From Methylorubrum rhodesianum (GTDB lineage Bacteria; Pseudomonadota; Alphaproteobacteria; Rhizobiales; Beijerinckiaceae): a stretch of 64,000 nt of DNA. The stretch is taken from assembly GCF_014199985.1 (NCBI RefSeq), contig NZ_JACHOS010000019.1:57763-121762 (forward strand), in the 5' to 3' direction. Made by a program: the position numbers and the translations under genes. Shown in pieces: positions 18,299-26,915 of this stretch (position 1 is the first letter of the stretch; every line of letters begins with the position of its first letter). Under the pieces are notes generated by a model. That model ran no database searches and was not told where the DNA came from. It was given only the letters and a program-made list of their open reading frames with translations.

Positions 18299-19837
18299 TC
18301 AGGCGCTCTTGCGCAGTTCCGGCTCCCGGCTTCCGCGCAGGTCCTGATCGAGGGCGTCGGCCGCGATCCAGCCCGACATCATCACCATCGGCATGCCCGG
18401 CCCCGGATGGGCGGCGCCGCCCGCGAGGTAGAGACCGCGCACTTCGCGGGAGCGGTTGCCGGGCTTGAACGCGCCCATCATCCGCCCGTGCGAGGCCAGC
18501 CCGTAGATCGCGCCGTTCAGGACCTTGTAGCGGTCGTGGATGTCCTGCGGGGTGAGGTGGCGCTCGACGACGATGCGCTCCTCGATGTCCGGCATCCCGC
18601 CGGTGCGCTTGAGCTTCTCCAGGATCGTCCGGCGATAGGCCGGGAACATCTTCGACCAATCGTGGTGCGGCCGCAGATAGGGCGTGTGGACGAGCACGTA
18701 GAGCGCCTCGCCGCCCTCCGGCGCCACGCTCGGATCGGTCGAGGAGGGGGCGGCGAGATAGGCGGTCGGGTCGGGGGCCGGCTCGCCCTTGCGGTAGATG
18801 AAGTCGAACTCCTCCTCCGGATCGCGGGAGAAGACGAAGTCGTGGTGGGCGAGGTGGTCGTAGCGCTTGTTCAGGCCGAGATAGAGCACCACGCCGGAGC
18901 AGGCCGGCTCGAAGTTCTTCTTCTCGTAGGCCTTGCCGACTTCGCCGCCGACGAGTTCGCGGTAGGTGCGCACCGAATCCATGTTGGAGATCACCGCGTC
19001 GTAGGCGCTGGTCCCGTCGCGGGTGCGCAGGCCGCGAAGCTGGCCGTCGGCGATGTCGAGGCCGAGCACCTCGTCGGCGGGCTTCAACGTGGCGCCAAGT
19101 TCGGTGGCGAGCCGCATCAGCCCCTCGGCCACCGCGCGGGTGCCGCCCATCGGGTACCAGACGCCTTCGGCCGTCTGCATGTGGGCGATGGCGCAGAGCA
19201 CGGCGGGGGCGCCGTAGGGCGAGGAGCCGACATACTGCACGAAGTGGTCGAGCATCTGCGCGAGGCGGGCATCCTTGACCTTGCCGCGGATCGTGCTCGC
19301 GACGGTGGCGTGCATGCGCAGGGACAGGACGTCGCGCAGGGTGCCGGGATTCATGTTGGCGCGGAGGTCGATCGTGTCGAACAGGTCCTGCACCGCCTTC
19401 CAGAAGAAGAACCGCTCGGAGACGCCGTGCAGGTGCTCCGAGATGGCGATGAAGCGCTTGTAGCCGTCGCCGATGCCCTGGCCCGGCGCGAACCGGTCCA
19501 TGGTGGCGGCCATGGCGTCGACATCCTCGATCAGGTCGATGCGGGAGCCGTCATCGAAGAAGCAGCGCCATTGCGGGTCGAGGCGGCGCAGATCCATGTA
19601 GTCGTGCACCGAGCGCCCGGCCTCGGCGAAGATGCGCTCCAGCACGCGGGGCACGGTGAGGATGGTCGGGCCCATATCGAAGCGGAAGCCGCCCTCGTGC
19701 AGCACCGCGGCCTTGCCGCCCATCCAGTCGTTCTTGTCGTAGACCGTGACGCGATGGCCGCGGGCCGCCGCCACGCAGACGGAGGCCAGCCCACCGAGAC
19801 CGCTGCCGACGACCGCGACCGAACTACCCTGGCTCAT
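18299..19837 (-). CDS. crtN: CrtI/CrtN-family carotenoid desaturase (first copy)
   Basis: Predicted 512-residue FAD enzyme introducing conjugated double bonds into a C30 or C40 carotenoid precursor, probably at the membrane. The N-terminal dinucleotide fold is SVAVVGSGLGGLASVCVAAA and VYDKNDWMGGKA; the C-terminal carotenoid-desaturase signature is GLYLAGGAAHPGPGMPMVMMSG. Start MSQGSS is chosen because GGGAGA precedes it; an in-frame Met ten codons upstream is less well placed. In M. extorquens a crtI-type gene is needed for pink pigment and carotenoids are C30, made by the squalene route, so a CrtN-like role is favoured over phytoene desaturase. Confidence 0.88.
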   Translation of the reverse strand: MSQGSSVAVVGSGLGGLASVCVAAARGHRVTVYDKNDWMGGKAAVLHEGGFRFDMGPTILTVPRVLERIFAEAGRSVHDYMDLRRLDPQWRCFFDDGSRIDLIEDVDAMAATMDRFAPGQGIGDGYKRFIAISEHLHGVSERFFFWKAVQDLFDTIDLRANMNPGTLRDVLSLRMHATVASTIRGKVKDARLAQMLDHFVQYVGSSPYGAPAVLCAIAHMQTAEGVWYPMGGTRAVAEGLMRLATELGATLKPADEVLGLDIADGQLRGLRTRDGTSAYDAVISNMDSVRTYRELVGGEVGKAYEKKNFEPACSGVVLYLGLNKRYDHLAHHDFVFSRDPEEEFDFIYRKGEPAPDPTAYLAAPSSTDPSVAPEGGEALYVLVHTPYLRPHHDWSKMFPAYRRTILEKLKRTGGMPDIEERIVVERHLTPQDIHDRYKVLNGAIYGLASHGRMMGAFKPGNRSREVRGLYLAGGAAHPGPGMPMVMMSGWIAADALDQDLRGSREPELRKSA

Positions 19838-19981
19838 TGAACACGCGTCTCCCGCGGGGCCGGACAAAGAAGACCCTCAAAGCGAAGCTAGATCCAGATG
19901 GGGAAGGGTCAACGTGCCACCCGGTCGCGCACCGGCCATTCCGCGCCGCGGGCTGTGGACAGAGACCCCGGGCAGGGAACT

Positions 19982-20824
19982 TCAGGAGAGAGACGTCAGG
20001 AAGTTGCCGATCTCCCGGCGGCGCTGCACGGCTTCGATCACGTCGTCCCCGATCCCGAGACGCCAGGCACGCCGGCAGCGGGCGGAACCGTCGTCCTCGG
20101 CCAGGGCCTCGACCTCGCCCGCATAGGCGTCGACCGCGGCGTGGTCGGCGGCAAGACCGGCGCCGACGACGTCGTCGGCGCTCAGCCGCAGCATCGCCGC
20201 GAGTTCGTCGAGATCGGTCTCCGGATGGTATTGCGTGCCCCGGAACAGCCCTCGACCGTAACGGATCTCGATCGCCTGCACGTCGAGAACGGCGTTGGCG
20301 GCGAGCACCCGCGCGCCGGGCGGGGCGCCGACCACCGCATCGAGATGGATCGCGGGCGCGTCCCAGGCGAGGCCGCGACCGGCCAGCAGCGGGTGCGCGG
20401 CGCCGTCTCCGGTCGGCGCGATGCGCCGGGCGAACCCGTATTCCGGCCCGCGCGGATTGGCCCCCACATCCCCGCCCGCAACCGCCGCAGCGACCTGCAT
20501 GCCCCAGCACGAGCCGAACACCGGCAGGCCGGCCTCCAGCGCCGCGCGCATCAGGTCGAGCTGCCGCCGGACGGACGGCCCGTCCTCGGCGAGCCGCAGG
20601 GTGGAACCGGTGAGCACCATCCCGTCGAACGCGGCGAAGTCGGCTCCAGAGACCGCATCGGCATCGGCGGGATTGACCAGGGTGCAGACCGCCTCGGGCG
20701 CGAGGTCGGCCACCACGGCGGCGAAGGCCTGCGAGGTGGTCCGGCCGACGGCGTCCGCGCGCTTGGCGCGACCGTCGCGGTCGTTGCCGTCGGCGATCAA
20801 GAGGCGCAGCATCGCGTTGGTCAT
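19982..20824 (-). CDS. Class I glutamine amidotransferase-like protein
   Basis: Predicted 280-residue protein with a GATase-1 domain: oxyanion block VLTGSTLRLAEDG, nucleophile Cys in PVFGSCWGMQVAA (about residue 106), and His/Glu in TQYHPETDLDE (about residue 198). All triad residues are present, so it should hydrolyse glutamine or a gamma-glutamyl compound. No synthetase domain is attached; stand-alone members include gamma-glutamyl hydrolases and partners of amide synthases. It lies in the carotenoid/ABC transporter run on the same strand, with about 100-bp spacers. Role unknown. Confidence 0.82.
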   Translation of the reverse strand: MTNAMLRLLIADGNDRDGRAKRADAVGRTTSQAFAAVVADLAPEAVCTLVNPADADAVSGADFAAFDGMVLTGSTLRLAEDGPSVRRQLDLMRAALEAGLPVFGSCWGMQVAAAVAGGDVGANPRGPEYGFARRIAPTGDGAAHPLLAGRGLAWDAPAIHLDAVVGAPPGARVLAANAVLDVQAIEIRYGRGLFRGTQYHPETDLDELAAMLRLSADDVVGAGLAADHAAVDAYAGEVEALAEDDGSARCRRAWRLGIGDDVIEAVQRRREIGNFLTSLS

Positions 20825-20923
20825 GAGGGTTCGCGCGGCTCGGGAAAGACAGGGCGGGGCCGCTGCCTCTGCCCGATCCGGGCCCGCGGGTCGCGGGCGC
20901 AGGTCGCCGCAGGGCGATCCGCC

Positions 20924-22135
20924 TCAGATTCGCCTGCGGCCCACCACGCCGACCGCCACCGCCAGCCCCGCCGCCGCCAACGCCGCCAGCACGCCCCAGG
21001 CTGGCAAGGCGGCGGAGACGCCCTCGCCCAAAGCCGTCTGATAGGCCTCGATCGCCCAGGCGTTCGGGGTCAGCCAGCCGGCCTGCTGCAGCCAGGGGGG
21101 CATCAGGAAGCGGGGCACCATGCTGCCGCCCACCGCCGAGAGCAGCAGCACGCCGAAGGTCGCGGCGAGATGCGCCTGCTGGCGGGTCGCCGAGAGGGCG
21201 CAGGCGGCGAGGGCGAGGCCGGCCGCCATGGCGGAGACGAGGAGCGAGGTGACGAGCCAGCCGATCCAGTGGCCGGAGACATCGACGCCGTGCAGCAGCG
21301 CGGCGGCGGCGAAGATGAGGCCGGCCTGGACCACGCCCTGCCCGAGCAGGAACAGGAATTTTCCCAGGACGATCACCGGCAGGCCGCCGGGGCCGGCGGC
21401 GAGGCGGTCGGCCAGGCCGCCCTCGCGCTCGTCCACCAGGGAGAGCGCCCCCTGCATCGCGGCAAAGAGCAGGAACACGGCGGCGATGGCGCCCGCGTAG
21501 TAGCTCACCCGCTCGTTGCCACGCCCGCTCGCGGTGGTGCGGGTCTCGACCAAGCGGGTGAAGGAGAACGGCTCCTTCTTCGCCCGCGGCTCGGCGAAGG
21601 CCTCGTCGAGGAAGGCGCGCTCGTCCGGGCCGATCTTGCCGGAGCGCTCCACGTCCGCGACGATGCGCGACAGCACCACGTCGGGCAGGGCGTCGTTGAG
21701 GGCGCGCTGGAGCTGGCCCAGCGCGATCGGCGTGGCGAGCGCCCGCGACGGGCTCTCGATCAGCAGAACCGGCTGGCCCGGCGCCGGATTCGCCGTCTCG
21801 GCGCCGCCCGGCGCCGCCAGATCTCCGCGCAGCACCAGGGCGACGTCGACCTCGCCGCGCCGCACCGCCCGAACCGCCGCAGCCTCGTCCGCCACGGCCA
21901 GGCGCTCGACGCGCAGGGACGGCTCGGCCTCGAGGGCGGTCACGAGGCGCTGCGTGGTGGCGGTGCCCGCGAGATCGGCGAGCCCGAGATGGATGCGGAT
22001 GCGGTCCCCGATCGCGCCGGAAAAGATCGCGGCGAAGATCGCGAAGATGACGGTGGGCAGCACGAAGGCCATGGTCAGCGCCGCGCGGTCGCGCAGGAGC
22101 GAGAGCCACATCACCCGGAACGCCGCCGCGATCAC
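20924..22135 (-). CDS. ABC-2 type transporter permease
   Basis: Predicted 403-residue membrane subunit of an ABC-2 (type V) exporter. One N-terminal helix (FVLPTVIFAIFAAIFSG, about 25-45) is followed by a large periplasmic domain (about 50-210) and five C-terminal helices ending in a conserved VTPNAWAIEAY-type segment (LTPNAWAIEAYQTAL). The start codon overlaps the ATPase stop (ATGA), so it is translationally coupled. Likely exports a lipid or hydrophobic compound; placement downstream of a carotenoid desaturase makes an envelope lipid or pigment derivative worth considering. Confidence 0.88.
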   Translation of the reverse strand: MIAAAFRVMWLSLLRDRAALTMAFVLPTVIFAIFAAIFSGAIGDRIRIHLGLADLAGTATTQRLVTALEAEPSLRVERLAVADEAAAVRAVRRGEVDVALVLRGDLAAPGGAETANPAPGQPVLLIESPSRALATPIALGQLQRALNDALPDVVLSRIVADVERSGKIGPDERAFLDEAFAEPRAKKEPFSFTRLVETRTTASGRGNERVSYYAGAIAAVFLLFAAMQGALSLVDEREGGLADRLAAGPGGLPVIVLGKFLFLLGQGVVQAGLIFAAAALLHGVDVSGHWIGWLVTSLLVSAMAAGLALAACALSATRQQAHLAATFGVLLLSAVGGSMVPRFLMPPWLQQAGWLTPNAWAIEAYQTALGEGVSAALPAWGVLAALAAAGLAVAVGVVGRRRI

Positions 22136-23097
22136 GCCGCGCTCTCCAGGTCCGGGCGGTCGGCGAGGCCGTCGCGGTAGAGCGTCTCCAGGCCGGGGCG
22201 GCGCACGCGGATCTCGGCCACCGGCACGCCGGAGGCGCGCAGGGCGGCGAGCAGCGCCGCGCCGTCGAGCCCGCCCGCCGCGCCGTGGTCGGCGCGCCAG
22301 AACCGCGCGTCGCCGGGGAGCGGCGAGAAGCCGGAGCGTCGCAGGGCTGCCTCGGCGGCGGCATCGAGAGCGCCTTCCAGCACCGCCTCGTGCTCGGGCG
22401 GAGCGGCATCGAGCGGGCGCATCAGCGCGGCGAGCGAGCCCTCGAGCCGGATCCGGCCGTCCGCGAGGATCGCGACGCGGTCGGCAAGGCGCTCGGCCTC
22501 GGAAAAATCATGAGTGCTGATGACGAGGCCGGCACCGCCCGCGCGCAAACCCGCCAGCACCGCATGGATCGCCGCGCGTGCATCGAGATCGACGCCCTGG
22601 GTCGGCTCGTCGAGCAGGATCAGGTCGGGCTGGCTGAGGAGGCTCGCGGCGATGTTGACCCGGCGTTGGTAACCGCCCGAGAGCGTGGCCACGAGCCGCG
22701 CGGCCACCTCGGCGAGGGCGCAGCGTCCGACCGCGGCCGCGACGGCCTCGCGCCGCTCCGCCCGCCTCAGGCCGGCGAGCCGGGCGAACACGTCGAGGTT
22801 CTCCGCAACGGTGAGGCGGGGATAGAGCGCGATTTCCTGCGGCACGAAGCCGATCCGCTTCCGGGTCGCCCGGTCGGCGAAGGGGTCGCCGTCGAGGACG
22901 CGGACGCGACCGGCATCCGGCGCGAGCCGCCCGGCGAGCAGGCGGATCAGGCTGGTCTTGCCGGCCCCGTTCGGCCCGAGCAGCGCCAGCGTCGTCCCGC
23001 GCACGAGGGTGAGGTCGAGCCCGCGCAGGGCCGGACGGCCGCGATAGGCGAAGGCGGCCCCCTCGACGGCGGCGAGGAGCGGGGCCTCGTCGTGCAT
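22132..23097 (-). CDS. ABC transporter ATP-binding protein
   Basis: Predicted 321-residue ATPase of the ABC-2 exporter encoded next to it. Walker A LLGPNGAGKTSLIRLL (about residue 40), Q-loop FVPQEIALYP, signature LSGGYQRRV, Walker B LILLDEPTQGVD and switch His in VISTHDFSEAERL are all intact. The frame is open far upstream, but the nucleotide-binding domain starts at the chosen ATG (23097), 10 bases after the DUF2141 stop; a GTG one codon earlier is possible. Confidence 0.92.
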   Translation of the reverse strand: MHDEAPLLAAVEGAAFAYRGRPALRGLDLTLVRGTTLALLGPNGAGKTSLIRLLAGRLAPDAGRVRVLDGDPFADRATRKRIGFVPQEIALYPRLTVAENLDVFARLAGLRRAERREAVAAAVGRCALAEVAARLVATLSGGYQRRVNIAASLLSQPDLILLDEPTQGVDLDARAAIHAVLAGLRAGGAGLVISTHDFSEAERLADRVAILADGRIRLEGSLAALMRPLDAAPPEHEAVLEGALDAAAEAALRRSGFSPLPGDARFWRADHGAAGGLDGAALLAALRASGVPVAEIRVRRPGLETLYRDGLADRPDLESAA

Positions 23098-23107
23098 CAC
23101 CCGCCCG

Positions 23108-23536
23108 TCAGCGCCGCGGCAGGGGACGGGCGAGGCGAACCCGCACCGCGGCGCCGGGCTCACGCAGGTCGAAGCTCGCGCTGGAGAAATCCGGCCGCGC
23201 CCGTCGTCCCACCGCGCCGGAAAAGCCGTAGGGCTCCAGCGGCAGGCCGAGCCCCGTCCGGTCGAGGCGGCCGTTGCCGTTCTCATCCTGGAAGGCGGCG
23301 ACCGCCCAGACGCCCGCCGGCACGTCGGTGAAGACGAAGCGCTCGGCACCGCCGCGGGCCGGCACGCTCCGGCCGATGGGACAGGCGGCCTCGCTCAGCC
23401 CGCCCTGGCACAGGGTGACGTAGACCTCGCCGAACCCCGGATCGGCCCCTTCGACGACCACCTCCAGGCCCGCGGCCCGCGCCGGGCCCGCGAGGGCGGC
23501 CAGCACGGCAAGGCCCGGGAGAAAGGCGGCCCGCAT
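23108..23536 (-). CDS. DUF2141 secreted protein
   Basis: Predicted 142-residue exported protein. A signal peptide is clear (MRAAFLPGLAVLAALAGPARA, cleavage after ARA near residue 21). The mature part has the DUF2141 beta-sandwich pattern: VYVTLCQGG, FTDVPAGVWAVAAFQDENGNGRLD with an EF-hand-like acidic loop, and LPLEPYGFSG. Start and upstream desaturase stop share one base (TGATG), so the two are translationally coupled. Periplasmic or surface location; molecular function unknown. Confidence 0.85.
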   Translation of the reverse strand: MRAAFLPGLAVLAALAGPARAAGLEVVVEGADPGFGEVYVTLCQGGLSEAACPIGRSVPARGGAERFVFTDVPAGVWAVAAFQDENGNGRLDRTGLGLPLEPYGFSGAVGRRARPDFSSASFDLREPGAAVRVRLARPLPRR

Positions 23537-25128
23537 CAGCTCGGGTCGCCCTGCGTGGCGAGCGGGGAGGTCGTCGGCAGGTCCGCCAGGATGGCCGGCG
23601 CCTGCTCCTTGGCGAGATCCTCGATCAGGAGCCGGGCCGAGATGCGCGCCCCCTCGTAGATCACGGGCAGGCCCGAGCCCGGATGCGTGCCGCCGCCAAC
23701 GAGGTAGAGCCCCGGCCCGAAGCGGTTGTGCGGGCGGAACCACAGCATCTGCAGGAGATCGTGGGCGAGGTTGAAGGTCGCCCCCTCGTGCACGGCGAAC
23801 TCGTCCTGCCAATCGCGGGGATCGATCACGCGCTCGTAGCGGATCCGGCTCTCGATGTCGGGAAGGCCCAGAAGCTTCAGGCGCTCCAGCACCAGCTTGC
23901 GGTAGCTGGGGCCGACCGCCGCCCAATCGATGCCCGCCTTCAGGTTCGGCACCGGCACCAGCACGTAGAGGGCGGTGTGGCCGGGGGGCGCCATGCCGCC
24001 ATCGGTGAAACCCGCATGCTGCACGTAGATCGACGGCTGCATCGGCAGGGTGCCGCCGGTGATCTCGTTGATGTTGCGCTCGTATTCCTTGGCCAGCAGG
24101 ATCGTGTGGTGGCCGAGGCTCTCGGGCATTTTGCCCTCGATGCCGAGGTAGAGCATGTAGGTCGAGCAGGAGAGGCGGGCCTTGGCGATCTTGGCGTCGC
24201 GCCAGCGCGGGCGCCGCTCCTCCGGCACGAGATCGCGGATCACCTTGGCGAAGTCGCCGTTCACGACCACCGCGTCCGCCTTCAGCGTCTCGCCGCCGAC
24301 GACCACACCGCAGGCGCGCTTGCCCTCGAACAGCACCCGATCGACCGATTGGCCGAGGCGGATATCGACGCCCATGCGGCGGGCGAGCCCGGCCATCGCC
24401 TCCGAGACCGCGCCGCAGCCGCCGACCGGGTGATAGACCCCGTGCTCGTATTCGAGGAACGAGAGGATCGTGAACAGGCTCGGGCAGCGGAAAGGGCTCA
24501 TCCCGAGATATTTGGTCTGGAACGAGAAGGCGAGGCGCACCCGCGGGTCGGCGAAGTAGCGCCTCAGATCCCGGTCCACGCTGCGGCCGGGATGGAGGTG
24601 GGGCAGGGCCGCCAGCATCGACGGACTCGCCATCGACAGGAAGTTGTCGAAGGGCTGCTCCAGCACCGGCTTGAAGTAGTTCAGCTTGGCCCGGTTCTCT
24701 TCGAAGAACTTTTCCACGTTCTCCGCGTCGGCGGGGGCGATCCGGGCGATCTCGGCCTTGAGCCGCGGCACGTCGCCGGTGGCCTGGATCTGGCCCGAGA
24801 TCCCCCCCTCGCCCTCGAAGACGAGGTTGTATTGCGGATCGAGCCGCTCCAGCCGGACGTGGTCCTCCAGGCGCTCGCCGCAGGATTCGAAGATGTCGGC
24901 GAGGATCTGCGGGTAGAGGAAGAAGGTCGGGCCGATGTCGAAGCGGTAGCCGCCCGGCGCCTCGACGGTCTTGGTGCGACCGCCGACCGCCGTATCACGC
25001 TCGATGACGGTGACGTGCAGACCGGCCTTGGCCAGGAGCAGTGCAGTGGCGAGCCCTCCGGGGCCGGCCCCGACGACGACGACGCGGCGGCCCGACAGGG
25101 TACGCAAACCTTCCCGCGACTGCAGCAA
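23536..25128 (-). CDS. CrtI/CrtN-family carotenoid desaturase/oxidase (second copy)
   Basis: Predicted FAD-dependent oxidoreductase of about 530 residues. The dinucleotide fold VVVVGAGPGGLATALLLAKA begins near residue 15, with ERDTAVGGRTKTVEAPGG; the C-terminal signature is GLYLVGGGTHPGSGLPVIYEG. No ATG is available; a TTG at 25128 with GGGAG about 10 bases upstream is preferred, a TTG at 25107 is the alternative. It differs enough from the desaturase at 18299-19837 to suggest a second step, such as further desaturation or terminal-methyl oxidation (CrtP-like). It heads an operon with DUF2141 and an ABC-2 exporter. Confidence 0.85.
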   Translation of the reverse strand: MLQSREGLRTLSGRRVVVVGAGPGGLATALLLAKAGLHVTVIERDTAVGGRTKTVEAPGGYRFDIGPTFFLYPQILADIFESCGERLEDHVRLERLDPQYNLVFEGEGGISGQIQATGDVPRLKAEIARIAPADAENVEKFFEENRAKLNYFKPVLEQPFDNFLSMASPSMLAALPHLHPGRSVDRDLRRYFADPRVRLAFSFQTKYLGMSPFRCPSLFTILSFLEYEHGVYHPVGGCGAVSEAMAGLARRMGVDIRLGQSVDRVLFEGKRACGVVVGGETLKADAVVVNGDFAKVIRDLVPEERRPRWRDAKIAKARLSCSTYMLYLGIEGKMPESLGHHTILLAKEYERNINEITGGTLPMQPSIYVQHAGFTDGGMAPPGHTALYVLVPVPNLKAGIDWAAVGPSYRKLVLERLKLLGLPDIESRIRYERVIDPRDWQDEFAVHEGATFNLAHDLLQMLWFRPHNRFGPGLYLVGGGTHPGSGLPVIYEGARISARLLIEDLAKEQAPAILADLPTTSPLATQGDPS

Positions 25129-25300
25129 CGCTCTGGGACTCCCGACCTGAAATTGTGCGGCCAATCTTGGCCGGACTCGCGCCAGGGGCAAGGGGCGCGG
25201 ATTGTCGCGTGCGGCCGCCCTCAACAGGTTCCAGTCTTGTATCCCCGACACCGCCCGATCAACCTGAGGCAGCGTCGTGCGGGATCGCACCCCTTGTCCC

Positions 25301-26803
25301 TCAGGGGCGACCGCGCCGCCGCAGCGGAAGCACGGCGGCCGCGCCGATCTGCGGACCGGTCTCGGCGTCGAGATCGGGCACGGCGATGATCGGCGCACCG
25401 CGCAGATCCCGGCGCATGACGATGGCGCCGCGCTCTTCGAGATAGCCGAGCATGCGCCGGGCACGGCCCGCCGAGGAGGTGCCGTAGGCCTCCGCCAGCG
25501 CCGCGTCGGAGGGGCAGGGCGATCCTTCGAGCGCCGTGCGGGCGATGAGCAGGAACAGCCCGGCGAGATCCTCGGGCAGACCGGCGGCGATCTCCTGCGC
25601 CCGCTCCCAGCCCGGCCCCTCGGCGGTGGCGCCCTGGACGCCGGCCCGCGCCACGGCGAGGCGGCGCTTGAACTCGGGCAGGCCCATCGCCTCGCCGCCG
25701 ATCCGGCGGATGCGGCAGCGGACGGTGAAATCCTGATAGAGGGTGGCGGGCGTGCAGGCGGCGGCATCCGAATCCGCCAGCACCGAGGCGAGGATCTCGG
25801 CCATGGCCGCCTCGCGCTCGGCCGGGTCCATCGGCTCCTCCTCCGGCAGATCCTCGCGCACCGGCGGGCGGTAATTGGCGAGCTGGACCAGAACGTCCGG
25901 CCCCGGCGCCCGCACCGGCTTCGGCCGGGGGGTGGGGAGCGGCCGCGCCTCCTCCTCGGGAGAGGCGGTAAGGATGAGGGCGCGGGCCTCCTCGCCCATG
26001 GTCGGCAGGGGCAAGAGGGCCGGGGCGGCGTTGCGGCTCTCCGTCACCGTCGGGCCGATGGCGATCGGCAGCGGACGCTTCGAGATCGCGGGCCCGAGAC
26101 CGACGAAATGGCCGCGGGCGAGATCGCGAAAGGTCTCGGCCTGGCGGCGGTCGAGGCCGAGCAGGTCGGCGGCGCGGGCCATGTCGATGTCGAGGAAGGT
26201 GCGGCCCATCAGGAAGTTCGAGGCTTCCGCCGCGACGTTCTTGGCGAGCTTGGCCAGGCGCTGCGTGGCGATGATGCCGGCGAGCCCGCGCTTGCGGCCG
26301 CGGCACATCAGGTTGGTCATGGCCCCGAGCGACAGGCGGCGGGCCTCGTCGGACACCTCGCCCGCGGCAGCGGGTGCGAAGAGCTGCGCCTCGTCCACCA
26401 CCACCAGCATCGGGTACCAGAGGGAGCGGTCGGCATCGAACAGCCCGCCGAGGAAGGCGGCGGCCGCGCGCATCTGATCCTCGGCGTCGAGCCCTTCGAG
26501 AGAGAGCACGACGGAAACGCGGTGCTCGCGCACGCGGGCGGCGATGCGCAGCAGCTCGGCCTCGTTGCCGTCCGCCTCGACCACGACGTGGCCGTAGCGC
26601 TCGGCGAGCGTGACGAAATCGCCCTCGGGATCGATGATCGCCTGCTGCACGAGGCCGGCGCTCTGCTCCAGCAGGCGGCGCAGCAGGTGCGACTTGCCCG
26701 AGCCGGAATTGCCCTGGACGAGCAGGCGTGTCGCCAGCAGCTCGGTGAGGTCCATCGTCCCGGGCCTGTCGCCGGCCCGCCCCAGATCGATCTCGTAGCC
26801 CAT
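25301..26803 (-). CDS. HerA/FtsK-like P-loop ATPase (DUF87 type)
   Basis: Predicted 500-residue cytosolic ATPase. Walker A LVQGNSGSGKSHLLRR (about residue 30), Walker B MLVVVDEAQLFAP (about residue 140), and sensor/arginine region CRGRKRGLAGIIATQRLAKL (about 172) match bacterial HerA-like helicase/translocase proteins. A proline-rich linker (about 285-320) joins it to an alpha-helical C-terminal domain, possibly winged helix. No NurA nuclease or defence partner is adjacent. Present as a single gene, so function is uncertain; DNA translocation is inferred from family. Confidence 0.85.
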   Translation of the reverse strand: MGYEIDLGRAGDRPGTMDLTELLATRLLVQGNSGSGKSHLLRRLLEQSAGLVQQAIIDPEGDFVTLAERYGHVVVEADGNEAELLRIAARVREHRVSVVLSLEGLDAEDQMRAAAAFLGGLFDADRSLWYPMLVVVDEAQLFAPAAAGEVSDEARRLSLGAMTNLMCRGRKRGLAGIIATQRLAKLAKNVAAEASNFLMGRTFLDIDMARAADLLGLDRRQAETFRDLARGHFVGLGPAISKRPLPIAIGPTVTESRNAAPALLPLPTMGEEARALILTASPEEEARPLPTPRPKPVRAPGPDVLVQLANYRPPVREDLPEEEPMDPAEREAAMAEILASVLADSDAAACTPATLYQDFTVRCRIRRIGGEAMGLPEFKRRLAVARAGVQGATAEGPGWERAQEIAAGLPEDLAGLFLLIARTALEGSPCPSDAALAEAYGTSSAGRARRMLGYLEERGAIVMRRDLRGAPIIAVPDLDAETGPQIGAAAVLPLRRRGRP

Positions 26804-26915
26804 CCCGCTCCCCGCTGGCGCCCGAGCATTCTAACATGCGCGGACCGGCCGGGGTCCGCGAGGGCGCAAGCCGTCCACAGGCGGGAGGCCGCAGCCGCTG
26901 CTTGAGGAAGCGGCT

